From Chitinophagaceae bacterium (GTDB lineage Bacteria; Bacteroidota; Bacteroidia; Chitinophagales; Chitinophagaceae), in contig JAMLGU010000004.1 of NCBI GenBank assembly GCA_023957575.1, positions 124,001 to 188,000 on the forward strand: DNA of 64,000 bases, read 5' to 3'. Position 1 is the stretch's first letter; each line of letters starts with the position of its first letter. This document shows positions 1 to 9,135 of the stretch, one piece after another. A program made the position numbers and the translations under genes. The notes below the pieces were generated by a model, which was not told the DNA's origin, ran no database searches, and saw nothing but the letters and a program-made list of their open reading frames with translations.

Positions 1-1593
1 AGCTATTATTGGCGCACCTGAATCTGTAAATGGCCCTGTAGGGGTATCAGCCACAGCTACACCAATTTTTTGAGCCGCTGTATAATAGTAAAAGTATTTA
101 TACTGTCCATTTACTTTTTTTTCAATAATTGTTGGCGCCCAGGCATTCTTTTTTGCCCATTTCACATCTTTTGGTAAGTCCAGTATCACTCCTTCATCTT
201 TCCACTGCACCAAATCGGAAGAAGAAAATACCTTAAAATAATTTCCCGCCCAATCTACAAAACCATCGCTGGTAGGATATAAATAAAATTGCCCTGTTTT
301 GTTAGAATACAGAATATATGGGTCAGCATAATAGCCATTCAATACCGGGTTATTATTTTCAAGTGCTTGTACTGTAAAGGTCTCAGCAGGTTTGCCGGGA
401 ATCGTTACTTTGTATTTTACCTCACCTTTTGAAAAATCACTATTAGAGGTAGTTATAGTTACACCGGGAAATTTAGCAAATTGAGGATCAAAATTTTTCA
501 ATGAACTTCCTGCCAAAAGCGGTAGATACAATTTCTTATTTGCAGTGTCAAATACAATATTATTCCTTTTAACTTGTCTAGATTGATAAGAAAGGATTAC
601 ATCTTGAGGGTTTAACCATTTTTTTATTAATCGCTCTGCCTCTTTGGTAGTAATAGGCATCACGGTTCCATGTCTTGGATGAAAATTCATAATAATGTCA
701 CTATCAATGATTTTAAAATTTTCAAAATCAGTTGTTTTAGTAAACTGGTATTTCCCTTTTGTATAAACATCATACATCAAAATATATCCGCTGCCATCAT
801 TTAGTTTAAATACGCCAGAACCTTCCACTTGATCTCTGGTTTGCTGCACATACTTATCAATAAGACGATAGCCCTCGGTAAGTTTATCTGAAACAGCTAC
901 TTTAATACCAGCTCCAGAGCCTTCTGTTTTAAAAAATAAATGATATTTCCCGTCTTTATATATGATATCACCATCAATACTTGCCCCTTTATCAGGTTTA
1001 AAGAATAATTGTTTTGGTACCGTTTCAAGCGCTGTAAATTCTTTGTTGGCGTAGGAGTAATAAATTTTATCCGGTTCGGTACCTTCACGCATCGAGAAGT
1101 AAACCATATATTTTTTCTCTATTGGGTCATAAATGGTTTGTGGCGCCCAAACACGATTTATTTTTTCAAATTCTTTAAAAGCAGTTGGTATATGGACAGT
1201 GCTTGATGTCCAATTTACCAAATCTTTCGATTTCAACAATACCATCCCTCTGTTGGAATCCCATCCATTGGCTGCTACCATATCTGTAACAACCATATAA
1301 AAAGTTTCCCCATCATCGCCACGAAGAATATGCGGATCTCTTACCCCCCCGGTCAAACTGATTTTTTCCGAACTAATTATCGGCTGATTATTATTTAAAG
1401 CCGTAAAGTGAAGTCCATCCATACTAATTGCAAAATGAATGGATTCATCTGCCTTGCGATTACTCGTGAAATATGAAAAAAGGTAGGCAGTATATTTCTT
1501 TTCCTTGCTATAAGTAGATTTGGATGAGGTTTTACATGCGCCGAAAAAACTGATTACAATAAAAAAAAGAATAGAAAATTTTAAAAATTTCAT
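1..1593 (-). CDS. GH43-family lipoprotein with two beta-propeller modules, 3' end outside window
   Basis: Likely surface or periplasmic alpha-L-arabinofuranosidase/arabinanase-type enzyme. I translated the minus strand from the ATG at 1591-1593; the frame stays open to base 1, giving 531 residues with no stop, so the C-terminus lies outside the window. The N-terminus is a lipoprotein signal with lipobox FFGAC (Cys20). Two GH43-like segments are visible: one with RDPHIL near residue 85, and a more canonical one starting near residue 410 with GYYADPYIL (catalytic Asp near 422) and a WAPT motif. Substrate is inferred from three neighbouring GH51 genes. It lies downstream of a truncated susC and an IS200-type element, separated by a terminator-like inverted repeat, so it probably has its own promoter; I could not identify one. 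Confidence 0.85.
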   Translation of the reverse strand, partial: MKFLKFSILFFIVISFFGACKTSSKSTYSKEKKYTAYLFSYFTSNRKADESIHFAISMDGLHFTALNNNQPIISSEKISLTGGVRDPHILRGDDGETFYMVVTDMVAANGWDSNRGMVLLKSKDLVNWTSSTVHIPTAFKEFEKINRVWAPQTIYDPIEKKYMVYFSMREGTEPDKIYYSYANKEFTALETVPKQLFFKPDKGASIDGDIIYKDGKYHLFFKTEGSGAGIKVAVSDKLTEGYRLIDKYVQQTRDQVEGSGVFKLNDGSGYILMYDVYTKGKYQFTKTTDFENFKIIDSDIIMNFHPRHGTVMPITTKEAERLIKKWLNPQDVILSYQSRQVKRNNIVFDTANKKLYLPLLAGSSLKNFDPQFAKFPGVTITTSNSDFSKGEVKYKVTIPGKPAETFTVQALENNNPVLNGYYADPYILYSNKTGQFYLYPTSDGFVDWAGNYFKVFSSSDLVQWKDEGVILDLPKDVKWAKKNAWAPTIIEKKVNGQYKYFYYYTAAQKIGVAVADTPTGPFTDSGAPIIA

Positions 1594-1691
1594 AATGTAT
1601 TTTATAATATTTTGTATCGGTCAGTTTAGGAAGCGCTTTTACCAAACGAAACAAGTTTGCAACCTACTTTTACCAATATTTTTTATTAAAA

Positions 1692-1746
1692 AACGCTGTT
1701 TGAGTAATTTACTTTTACCTTCCTATTTATGTACTCAAACAGCGTT
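1692..1746 (-). terminator. Terminator-like 15-bp inverted repeat (orphan)
   Basis: A perfect 15-bp inverted repeat, AACGCTGTTTGAGTA at 1692-1706 and its complement at 1732-1746, with a 25-nt loop. On the minus strand it is followed by a T-rich run (TTTTTTAATAAAA), as in an intrinsic terminator. No intact minus-strand gene ends just upstream of it; only the IS200-type element and the truncated susC lie there. It probably terminated a gene, such as the missing susD, that has been deleted. The rest of 1594-1793 holds no gene I can support. Confidence 0.5.
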
Positions 1747-1793
1747 GATATCTTTACATCATATTTTTTGTTATTTAATTTTTTATGACTAAA

Positions 1794-2390
1794 CAACTAT
1801 GGATTGCAAATCCATAGGTTGAGTACATTGACTGAAAGTCATTTGAACTTGCTATAAACAGCATTGAAAACTGTAAACTGAAAGTTCATTAAAATCACTC
1901 AAGAATGAAATTCTCATCGCTATTTGGATTATCCCTGTGATGTTCCAAATAATTCTGAATCATCTCATCAGTAATATTTCCACTACTCCAAGCTCCGTAG
2001 CCTATGCCCCACAAGTGTTGACCCCAATAACGTTTCTTCAATTCTACAAACTCATCCATCAGCAATCTCGCACTTCTACCCTTCAAACGCTTCACAATCT
2101 CGCTTATCGACAACTTCGGCGGATAACTTATATGCAGATGAATATGGTCTTTACTCACTACACCTTTTAGTATCCGTATATCCATCGTATCGCACATCTG
2201 ACGTATTAAATCCCTGCATCGAATCTGCACTTCGCCTCGCATTACACCATACCGATACTTTGTACTCCATACTATATGAACATGCAATTGATGAACACTA
2301 TGGCTACTTTTACGATTGGCAACATTTTCCATTTGACAAAAATACAACGATATTTGTAGAAGCTAAAACCTTGGACTAAAGTCCATAGCT
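1794..2390 (-). mobile_element. IS200/IS605-family element carrying only tnpA
   Basis: A single Y1 transposase gene is bracketed by imperfect palindromes, as expected for this family, which lacks terminal inverted repeats and target duplications. The end downstream of tnpA has a hairpin at 1797-1817 (CTATGGATT, 3-nt loop, AATCCATAG), extendable to 1794-1821 with one bulge. The end upstream of tnpA has TGGACT-AA-AGTCCA at 2372-2385, enclosed by AGCTA/TAGCT at 2361-2390. There is no tnpB, so the element is IS200-type. Exact cleavage sites are uncertain to several bases. The element sits directly on the broken 3' end of the susC gene at 2390. Confidence 0.75.
1895..2347 (-). CDS. tnpA: IS200-type TnpA, Y1 HUH transposase
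   Basis: Single-strand DNA transposase of the Y1-HUH superfamily, 150 residues, the family's usual length. Visible motifs are HVHIVWSTKYR at residues 22-32, the HUH metal site in HIHLH at 68-72, and the catalytic tyrosine in MIQNYLEHH (Tyr133). A second Met at residue 6 (start 2332) is an equally plausible start. It is the only gene of the element. It has no obvious frameshift or stop, so it may be active. A REP-associated tyrosine transposase (RAYT) is an alternative, but the length and motifs fit classical IS200 better. Confidence 0.88.
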   Translation of the reverse strand: MYFCQMENVANRKSSHSVHQLHVHIVWSTKYRYGVMRGEVQIRCRDLIRQMCDTMDIRILKGVVSKDHIHLHISYPPKLSISEIVKRLKGRSARLLMDEFVELKKRYWGQHLWGIGYGAWSSGNITDEMIQNYLEHHRDNPNSDENFILE

Positions 2391-4264
2391 TAAACTAACG
2401 TTTTGTGACCAGTTAACCTTCCTGAAACACCGGTATTTCTTTGAGGAAGGGAAGCGGTTACGTTTCCTCCCGCTCCGGATTCATAACTTGAAACATAACT
2501 GATTACCATACCACTCACATCGTGTTTATTAAACCTTCTGCTATAATCAAATGCACCCTGAGCCCAAATCATGGAATTAACCGATTTTTCTGATTCAGCA
2601 TAGTTGAGAGTTTCGGTACCCACAGTACCTATTGAGGTAAGCGAACCATCATTTAAGGCTTTCAAAGTATAAGTCTGAGTTTGCGGATTTACTTCCGGCA
2701 TATAGTAAAAAGGATTATAAGAACGGTTGATAGTAAATGCTGAGATCCTTCTTACATAGGCCATCGACCGAAAAGATAAACCCTGAGTAATGAATTTTAA
2801 GTTTTGTTTCAACTCCAACTGAGGCATCAAGTTAGACGTTTTGTACACGCTATACCCACGCACCATCTCTGCATAAGGATTCACATAGAGCGTAGAAGTT
2901 ACACCTCCATCTGATGAAAAGGTGGGACTGGAACCAAAAAGAGGATGCTCTATAAATGGTAACATACTGGAAGGATATACCGCTGGAAACATGACAGGGT
3001 TTGACCACATTGCCTTAGAATAAGTGGATGCACCTCCTCCGATGGGACCTTTATAATCATCAAACTGGCCATACATCCTTGCTATCAATTCAGTAGTGGA
3101 GGTAATATTAAGATTCACATTGGTACGCAGAGAATAGTTTTGAAGTTTGATATTATTATTAAAATTATTGACAGGATCTACTTTCAGGTTACCATTATTA
3201 ATCTGATACCAACCAGCTATATAATATCTTGCCTTAGATGTACCCCCAGAAAGTCCTAAATTATAACTTTGATTTAAGGTGTATTTTTTAATCAACTGAT
3301 CAATCCAATTATTGCTTGGATACAGATAGGGATCTTCGCCCGCTATGGTACCATTTATTTTATTTTTGGTATAAGGTTGCACCGCATTAGGTGAACGGGT
3401 AAGTGTGGCCTCGTTGGCTAATTGCATGTAGGTAATATTATCCGCAAAGGCAAAGTTTTTTGTATTGGTAGAAAGCCTGTTTTCTGCCCTAAAGTCAAAT
3501 TTTGTAACGCCCGATTTACCTGACTTTGTATTAATCAATACAACTCCGTTGGCACCACGGGCTCCATACACAGCCGACGCTGCGGCATCTTTCAACACAG
3601 AAAAATCTGAAATATCATCAGGCTGCAATCGTGCCATATCGGTAGGCGTGGATTCGATACCGTCAATTAAAATTAGCGGATCCTGCTTTCCGGTTCCAAA
3701 TGTGGAAAGACCCCGAATGTAAAATTGCGAGTTATCTGTACCTCTTCCCGGCTCGCCACTCGTTTGAAAAGAAATCATACCTGCTACCCGCCCTGCAAGA
3801 GCATTGGTGATGTTTCCGGTAGAAGTTTTTAATTCCTCCACTTTAACATTGGTAACAGAACTCACTAAGCTCTTTTTACGTTGAGTACCAAAACCAACCA
3901 CAACAACCTCATCCATGGCTCGGTTATCCCTTACCATAACTAACGTTAAAAAGACTTCGCCATTGGCATCCGGACGCAGATCCGAAATTTTTCTTTGCTG
4001 GGTCAAGTAGCCCACATAAGTAAATTCAAGCGTTTCATTTGGCGACACATTTAAGGTAAACTTACCTTCTGCATCTGTCAACATAGCCTGATTGGATAAA
4101 AAGGCACGCACGCTTACTGCCTGCATTCCTGTGCCTGCGCTATCCAGAACTGTTCCCCTTAATTTAAGTTGGGGAGTTTGTGAAAAACAAGTATTATCTG
4201 CCAGTAGGAACAAGGCAAACAATAGAAATTCCACAAAAGAAATCTTAAAGTTTGTTTTTTTCAT
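2390..4264 (-). pseudogene. SusC-type TonB-dependent transporter truncated by IS200-type insertion
   Basis: N-terminal 624 residues of a SusC/RagA outer-membrane transporter; family members are usually near 1,000 residues, as is the intact copy at 15584-18625. It shows a Sec signal, a carboxypeptidase-regulatory-like domain (about 33-115), the MDEVVVVGFGTQRKKS segment, a plug domain to about residue 250 and part of the beta-barrel. The reading frame reaches the conserved SLPQRNTGVSGRLT stretch and then runs into six foreign residues (GHKTLV) and a TAA at the IS edge. The remaining barrel strands and any susD are absent between 1594 and 1794, so transport by this copy should be lost. It is preceded by a 518-bp AT-rich gap with a promoter candidate. 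Confidence 0.9.
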
Positions 4265-4376
4265 ACAAGATCAACTTTGTTTTAGATTGGATTATAATAG
4301 TAAACTAATTCCTTGGTCTTAAAAATTTATGAACAAATTCAAATGGCACTAATCAATTTATTAATTGTTCTTTTCA

Positions 4377-4407
4377 CAAATATATGATTGATTTTAATTT
4401 TAACAAA
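4377..4407 (-). promoter_or_regulatory. Bacteroidota-type promoter upstream of truncated susC
   Basis: On the minus strand there is TTTG (complement of 4404-4407), a 19-bp spacer, then TATATTTG (complement of 4377-4384). This matches the known Bacteroidota primary promoter pattern TTTG/TAnnTTTG. Transcription would begin near 4370, giving a leader of about 105 nt. The remainder of 4265-4782 is very AT-rich and holds no gene I can support. Confidence 0.5.
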
Positions 4408-4782
4408 TTATTTTTTGTTTTTTTTACAATTATTTTTTTTTTCAAAATTACAGCTATCTGTTTTATATAATTAATTAATATTCAATTATTTATATATTTT
4501 CTATTCATTTTCTTCACTTTGGGACAATTATAGCATACAATAAAAATAGGAAATAATTTTAACAATTTTTGTTTCTAATATTCATAGTATTTTCATTTTA
4601 TGATTCATTATACAATGAAAAAAACTTGCAGAAGTGAATATTATTTCAAAATAATTGGGAATTATTGTTATTCTTTAATTGGTGAAAATTGTAAAAAAAA
4701 CCTGTTTAAGTATTTATATTTTGAGCCAAAAAGTTATTAACAATTAAAAAATCCTTGTTTTTCGCACTCCTTCCTATACAAA

Positions 4783-7359
4783 TTATTCATTCAATTTTGA
4801 AGGAAATCTTAAAACTGAAAACGAATAAGGAGGCAATACTTCCTCATTTTTATATATACAGTATTCAACAGAGGGTTTCTCAGTACGGCTGGCTGGTACG
4901 CCTTTCAACGTGGTTTTTGTACCTTTTCCCGTAATAGAAATTCCAGATAAGTCAATAGTAGTTTTCACTTCTACCGGGAGCATATTCACCATTTTAATAA
5001 TTACATCTCCTGTCTTTTCATCTTTAACTACCGAGTATCCTACCCGATTTCTTACAGCTGGATTATTGTCTGACATTGAAATTTGTACCGGGATATACTG
5101 CGTTCCGGAGTTGTTTCCATACAATTGCTGCACATAATACCCCACAGTTGGCTTCACCTCATCATTATTAAAATACACAAGATCCGGACTCCACTGGGTG
5201 TGTCGCTCTTTAGCCAACAGGGGCGCATAAGATGCCATTTGTACTATATCCGCATTTCGTTCCACTGCAGTTAGGTAAAGCGCCTCAGACAAAGCTATCT
5301 CAAGATTATTTGGTCTTCCTGGAAGATGGGAAGCATACTCACCTAAATACACTTTAGATTTTGAGCGGTCATACTTATCATAAAAATCCTGATTATAAAT
5401 TAGCCATCCAGGCGACACATAATAATGTTCATCCACCATTGGCACTTGTAGTTTATCTGCCAGTTTCCAGCCTTCCACATAATCGCTACCCTCATAAAAT
5501 GGGCCTACTGTACCAATAACAGTAATTTCAGGATGATTTTGTTTCATGGCATTATAAATCATTTTAAACCGCTCTTCAAATACATCGCTGATAAGATCCT
5601 CATTACCAATACCAATATATTTCAAATTAAACGGTTTAGGGTGTCCGGCTTCTGCTCGAATCTTTCCCCATTTGGTTTTGATATCACCATTTGCCCATTC
5701 TACTAAATCCATTATATCCTGAATATAATTATCCATCTCACTCATGGGGATGCCACCTTGCTGTCCCGTACCACCAGTACCCGAATTTTGACAGGGAACA
5801 CCCGCAGCCACCACCGGCAATGGTTCGGCGCCGATATCTTCGCAAAACTGAAAATATTCAAAATACCCCAAGCCCATACTCTGGTGATACCCCCATAAAT
5901 TCCGCTGAGGTTTTCGTGCTTCTAAATTCCCAATAGTGTTTTTTCAGTTATAAATATTGGCAATGCCATCTCCATGTGCTACACAACCGCCCGGGAAACG
6001 AATAAATTTGGGTTTAATATTGGCTATGACAGTTGCCAAATCAGCCCTTAACCCATTTTTTCGGCCTTTAAAGGTTTGACGAGGAAACAGGGATATCATA
6101 TCCAAATGAAGCGTTCCGGTTGAGAGTGGTTTGATTTGGAGCACAGCACCAGAAGCAGAAGAGCCTGCAAATAGAACTGTTTCGTATTTTTTCCAATGGT
6201 TACCACTGATTTTGAGTGTTGACGTAGCTAATTCTTCCCCTTTTTCACTAATAAGGGCAATATGAATACTTTGTTTTAAGTTTTCAAATTGTTTTGCAAA
6301 AATAGAAACATTATATTGTGCTCCCTTCTTAACAGAAATCCCGTCAAAACCAGTATTAATAAGTCCGGCTCCCGGTGCGGTAGTCCTGATTACTGCATAA
6401 TGTTTATTATTTTCATGCAGCGGATTAATGCTATCTATTGCAAATATGCTACCATTCCCTTTCAGAGACCAACTATAAGAACTATTCCAGTTTGAATCTC
6501 TATATCCTTTGTCTGCCGGGGAATATTCAAAACCTCTGTTTTGAATCAATTCTGCATATAACCCACCATCTGCAGCATAATTAATATCTTCAAAAAATGC
6601 TCCAATCAATAAATTACTAATGGATTTTGTTTTATCGGGTTGCAAATGCAAGGATACTGCCAATGGTTTCAAACTGAAAAACCGAGTACTATCGTCGTTA
6701 GTAGTTTCGGCATACAACTGATCTAATTGATTACGACTGAGGACTTCATTTTGTAATTTTTGGACTACATCCCATGATACTTTATGAATTTGCCCTTTGG
6801 CCACACGATTAGGAAGTCTTACTGTTGTAGCATTATAAATATATTGTGTCGAGGGCAACTCCACCGGATTTGAAAAACTTTTAAAATCAGTAGTAGTAAT
6901 CCTAAAATTTTTATTTTCAGTAGTCGTAAATTTTATTACATAATTTCCAACTCCATCTTCGACCACAGGTTTCATAAACCCGGTTTTCAGTTTGGGATAT
7001 ATCTGGCTCTGCCAGTTGATAAGATCTTTGGAAGAGGCAACGGCGAGATACTGATCATAATTGTTTACACTCCACACACAATGCCAAATTTCATTCTTGT
7101 CTCTAAAAAGAAATGGAGAAAACATTTTCTTTTCACTACCCCATCTTCCAAAGTCGCTTCGCAAAAACCCATATTCATTGCCTATCGTGAACCAGTCTTC
7201 CTGATTGCGGCTCCAGGCAAAACATATCGGGTTACGGGAGACATTCTCATCCTTAGTATAGGCAAATAAATAAACAGAATCTGCATTAGCAGCGAATGCT
7301 GTACTAAACATTATTTGCAGTAAAACATAAATAAATAAAATCTGATTTCTTTTTTTCAT
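4783..7359 (-). pseudogene. GH43-GH51 arabinofuranosidase fusion interrupted by an in-frame TGA
   Basis: Two open stretches, 7359-5944 and 5877-4783, are in the same frame and are separated by one TGA at 5946-5944. Translation across it reads ANIYN-stop-KNTIGNLEARKPQ; the intact paralogue at 9136-11100 has YQWKNTIGP here, so TGA replaces a Trp TGG. Read through, the protein would be about 858 residues: Sec signal (1-23), GH43-like propeller module (about 25-230), a carbohydrate-binding-like segment, then GH51. The GH51 acid/base Glu (GIGNED) and nucleophile Glu (YLGEYASH) lie after the stop, so the first fragment cannot be a working arabinofuranosidase. It lies 15 bp after the preceding GH51 gene, in the same operon. 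A sequencing error is the main alternative. Confidence 0.88.
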
Positions 7360-7374
7360 GTGTCTATATTGGGA

Positions 7375-8916
7375 TTAATATAACTGAAGACTTACTACAC
7401 TTAGTTTTGGTATTTTCACTTCAATCTTACCGTTAGAAATAGTTGCTCCGGTAAAACTGGCAGGAATTACCTTATTTTTATTTTCAAAAGTATTAATATC
7501 GGTATAAGAGCCTGAAGTCAAAATCCGCCCACTAACTTTATTAAAGGACTTATCATTAAGATCTGCATGAATGGTAATATCCTTTTTCGAATCTATATTA
7601 ACCAGTGTTATATTTACTTTTCCTGATGAATCTATTGATGCGGAAACATTTATTGCCGGAAGTTTACTGTTATTATTTACATAATCAGGTGATGAAAGAG
7701 TAAAAGGGATCCATTTTGCATCCATGTGGTTTTTGTACATATCAAAAACATAATAAGTGGGCGTCAGCAACATTTCATTGCCTTTGGTTAAGATAATTGC
7801 CTGCAACACATTTACCGTTTGTGCCAGATTAGCCATCCGCACTCGATCGGAATGATTATTAAAAATATTAAGTGTAGTACCAGCAATCAATGCATCGCGT
7901 AAGCTATTTTGCTGATACAGGAATCCGGGGTTTGTTCCGGGTTCTACATCAGTCCATATCCCCCATTCATCCACTACCAGAGCCACACGTTTATTACGAT
8001 CATATTTATCCATGATGGCAATATGTTTGCTTACCAACGTATCCATAAAAAGGCAGTTTTTCATAGTATTGAAATATTCTGCCTCATCAAAGGGGGTCGC
8101 TGCCCCCTTTTTGCCCCAGATGCCTGTAGGTATGGTGTAATGATGCAGGCTGATACCCCACATCAGGTTGTGGGGAATATTCTTCATTAAAACTTCTGTC
8201 CAATTATAGTCGGCGGAGTTTGCTCCTCCTGCAATTTTCTTCAATGGTGCTGATGGGTAGTTACGAGCAAAAGTAGCATAGCGTCGATATTCATTTGCAT
8301 AATAGGCTGCCGTCATGTTTCCACCGCATCCCCAACTTTCATTTCCCACTCCCCAAAAACTTACCTTCCATGGTTTGTCGCGACCATTTTGTTTTCTTAA
8401 TTGGGTCATTGGGCTATCGCCATCAGAGTTTAAATATTCTACCCATTTTGACATTTCTTCTACAGTACCACTACCTACATTACCGGCAATATAAGGCTCG
8501 GTACCCAGCAAGTCACACAATTGTAAAAACTCGTGAGTTCCAAAGCTATTATCTTCGGTTACACCTCCCCAGTGGGTATTCACCATCTTTGGCCTTTTAC
8601 TTCTGTCACCAATGCCATCACGCCAATGGTATTCATCGGCAAAACATCCGCCTGGCCAGCGAAGATTTGGAATATTTATTTTTTTAAGCGCATCTACCAC
8701 ATCCAATCTTATCCGGTCTTTCTTTGGCACATTTAATTTGGGGTCCACCCAAAAACCATCATAAATGCATCTGCCCAAATGTTCAGAAAAATGTCCGTAT
8801 ATATGCTTTGAGATAGTTGTTTTTGCATCATTGATATTCAGGGTCAAGTAGCTATCCTGAGCATTTATCCTGCCAAATAAGACAATCGCTAAGAAAAAAA
8901 TAGTTATCCTTTTCAT
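7375..8916 (-). CDS. GH51 alpha-L-arabinofuranosidase
   Basis: Secreted enzyme of 513 residues predicted to release arabinofuranosyl units from arabinan or arabinogalactan side chains. The start at 8916 is chosen because it places a clean Sec signal (MKRITIFFLAIVLFGRINAQ) at the N-terminus; an upstream in-frame ATG at 8982 would add 22 polar residues. GH51 hallmarks are RWPGGCFADEYHWRDGIG near 87-103, acid/base Glu193 in GVGNESWG, and nucleophile Glu317 in VVDEWGIW, followed by the C-terminal beta-sandwich. Its compact form differs from the longer GH51 upstream at 9136-11100. The gap before it (8917-9135) has one weak hairpin at 9058-9077 and no clear promoter. Confidence 0.93.
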   Translation of the reverse strand: MKRITIFFLAIVLFGRINAQDSYLTLNINDAKTTISKHIYGHFSEHLGRCIYDGFWVDPKLNVPKKDRIRLDVVDALKKINIPNLRWPGGCFADEYHWRDGIGDRSKRPKMVNTHWGGVTEDNSFGTHEFLQLCDLLGTEPYIAGNVGSGTVEEMSKWVEYLNSDGDSPMTQLRKQNGRDKPWKVSFWGVGNESWGCGGNMTAAYYANEYRRYATFARNYPSAPLKKIAGGANSADYNWTEVLMKNIPHNLMWGISLHHYTIPTGIWGKKGAATPFDEAEYFNTMKNCLFMDTLVSKHIAIMDKYDRNKRVALVVDEWGIWTDVEPGTNPGFLYQQNSLRDALIAGTTLNIFNNHSDRVRMANLAQTVNVLQAIILTKGNEMLLTPTYYVFDMYKNHMDAKWIPFTLSSPDYVNNNSKLPAINVSASIDSSGKVNITLVNIDSKKDITIHADLNDKSFNKVSGRILTSGSYTDINTFENKNKVIPASFTGATISNGKIEVKIPKLSVVSLQLY

Positions 8917-9135
8917 CTGTTTATTTTTTATTATTTTTTTTGATCTTATAGAATTAATACTTGTCAACTTCGTTTCACCCAATAATTTTTTCGGGGATAT
9001 GGATTCTATTGACTTATTTCATAAAGCATTCACTTTTTAATAATAATACTCGAATTATCAAAACAGAGCGGTTTTGAGAAAGCTTTATGTTTAAATATTA
9101 GAATCACTTTAATGCTAAAGGGTGTTATAATATTA

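Noticed and set aside
5944..5946. TGA recoded as Trp or selenocysteine
   Set aside because: TGA is used as a normal stop elsewhere here (for example lpxH and padR), and the paralogue has Trp, which points to a plain nonsense change.
9058..9077. TCAAAAC..GTTTTGA hairpin between GH51 genes as a terminator
   Set aside because: Short 7-bp AT-rich stem without a proper T-run on the minus strand.
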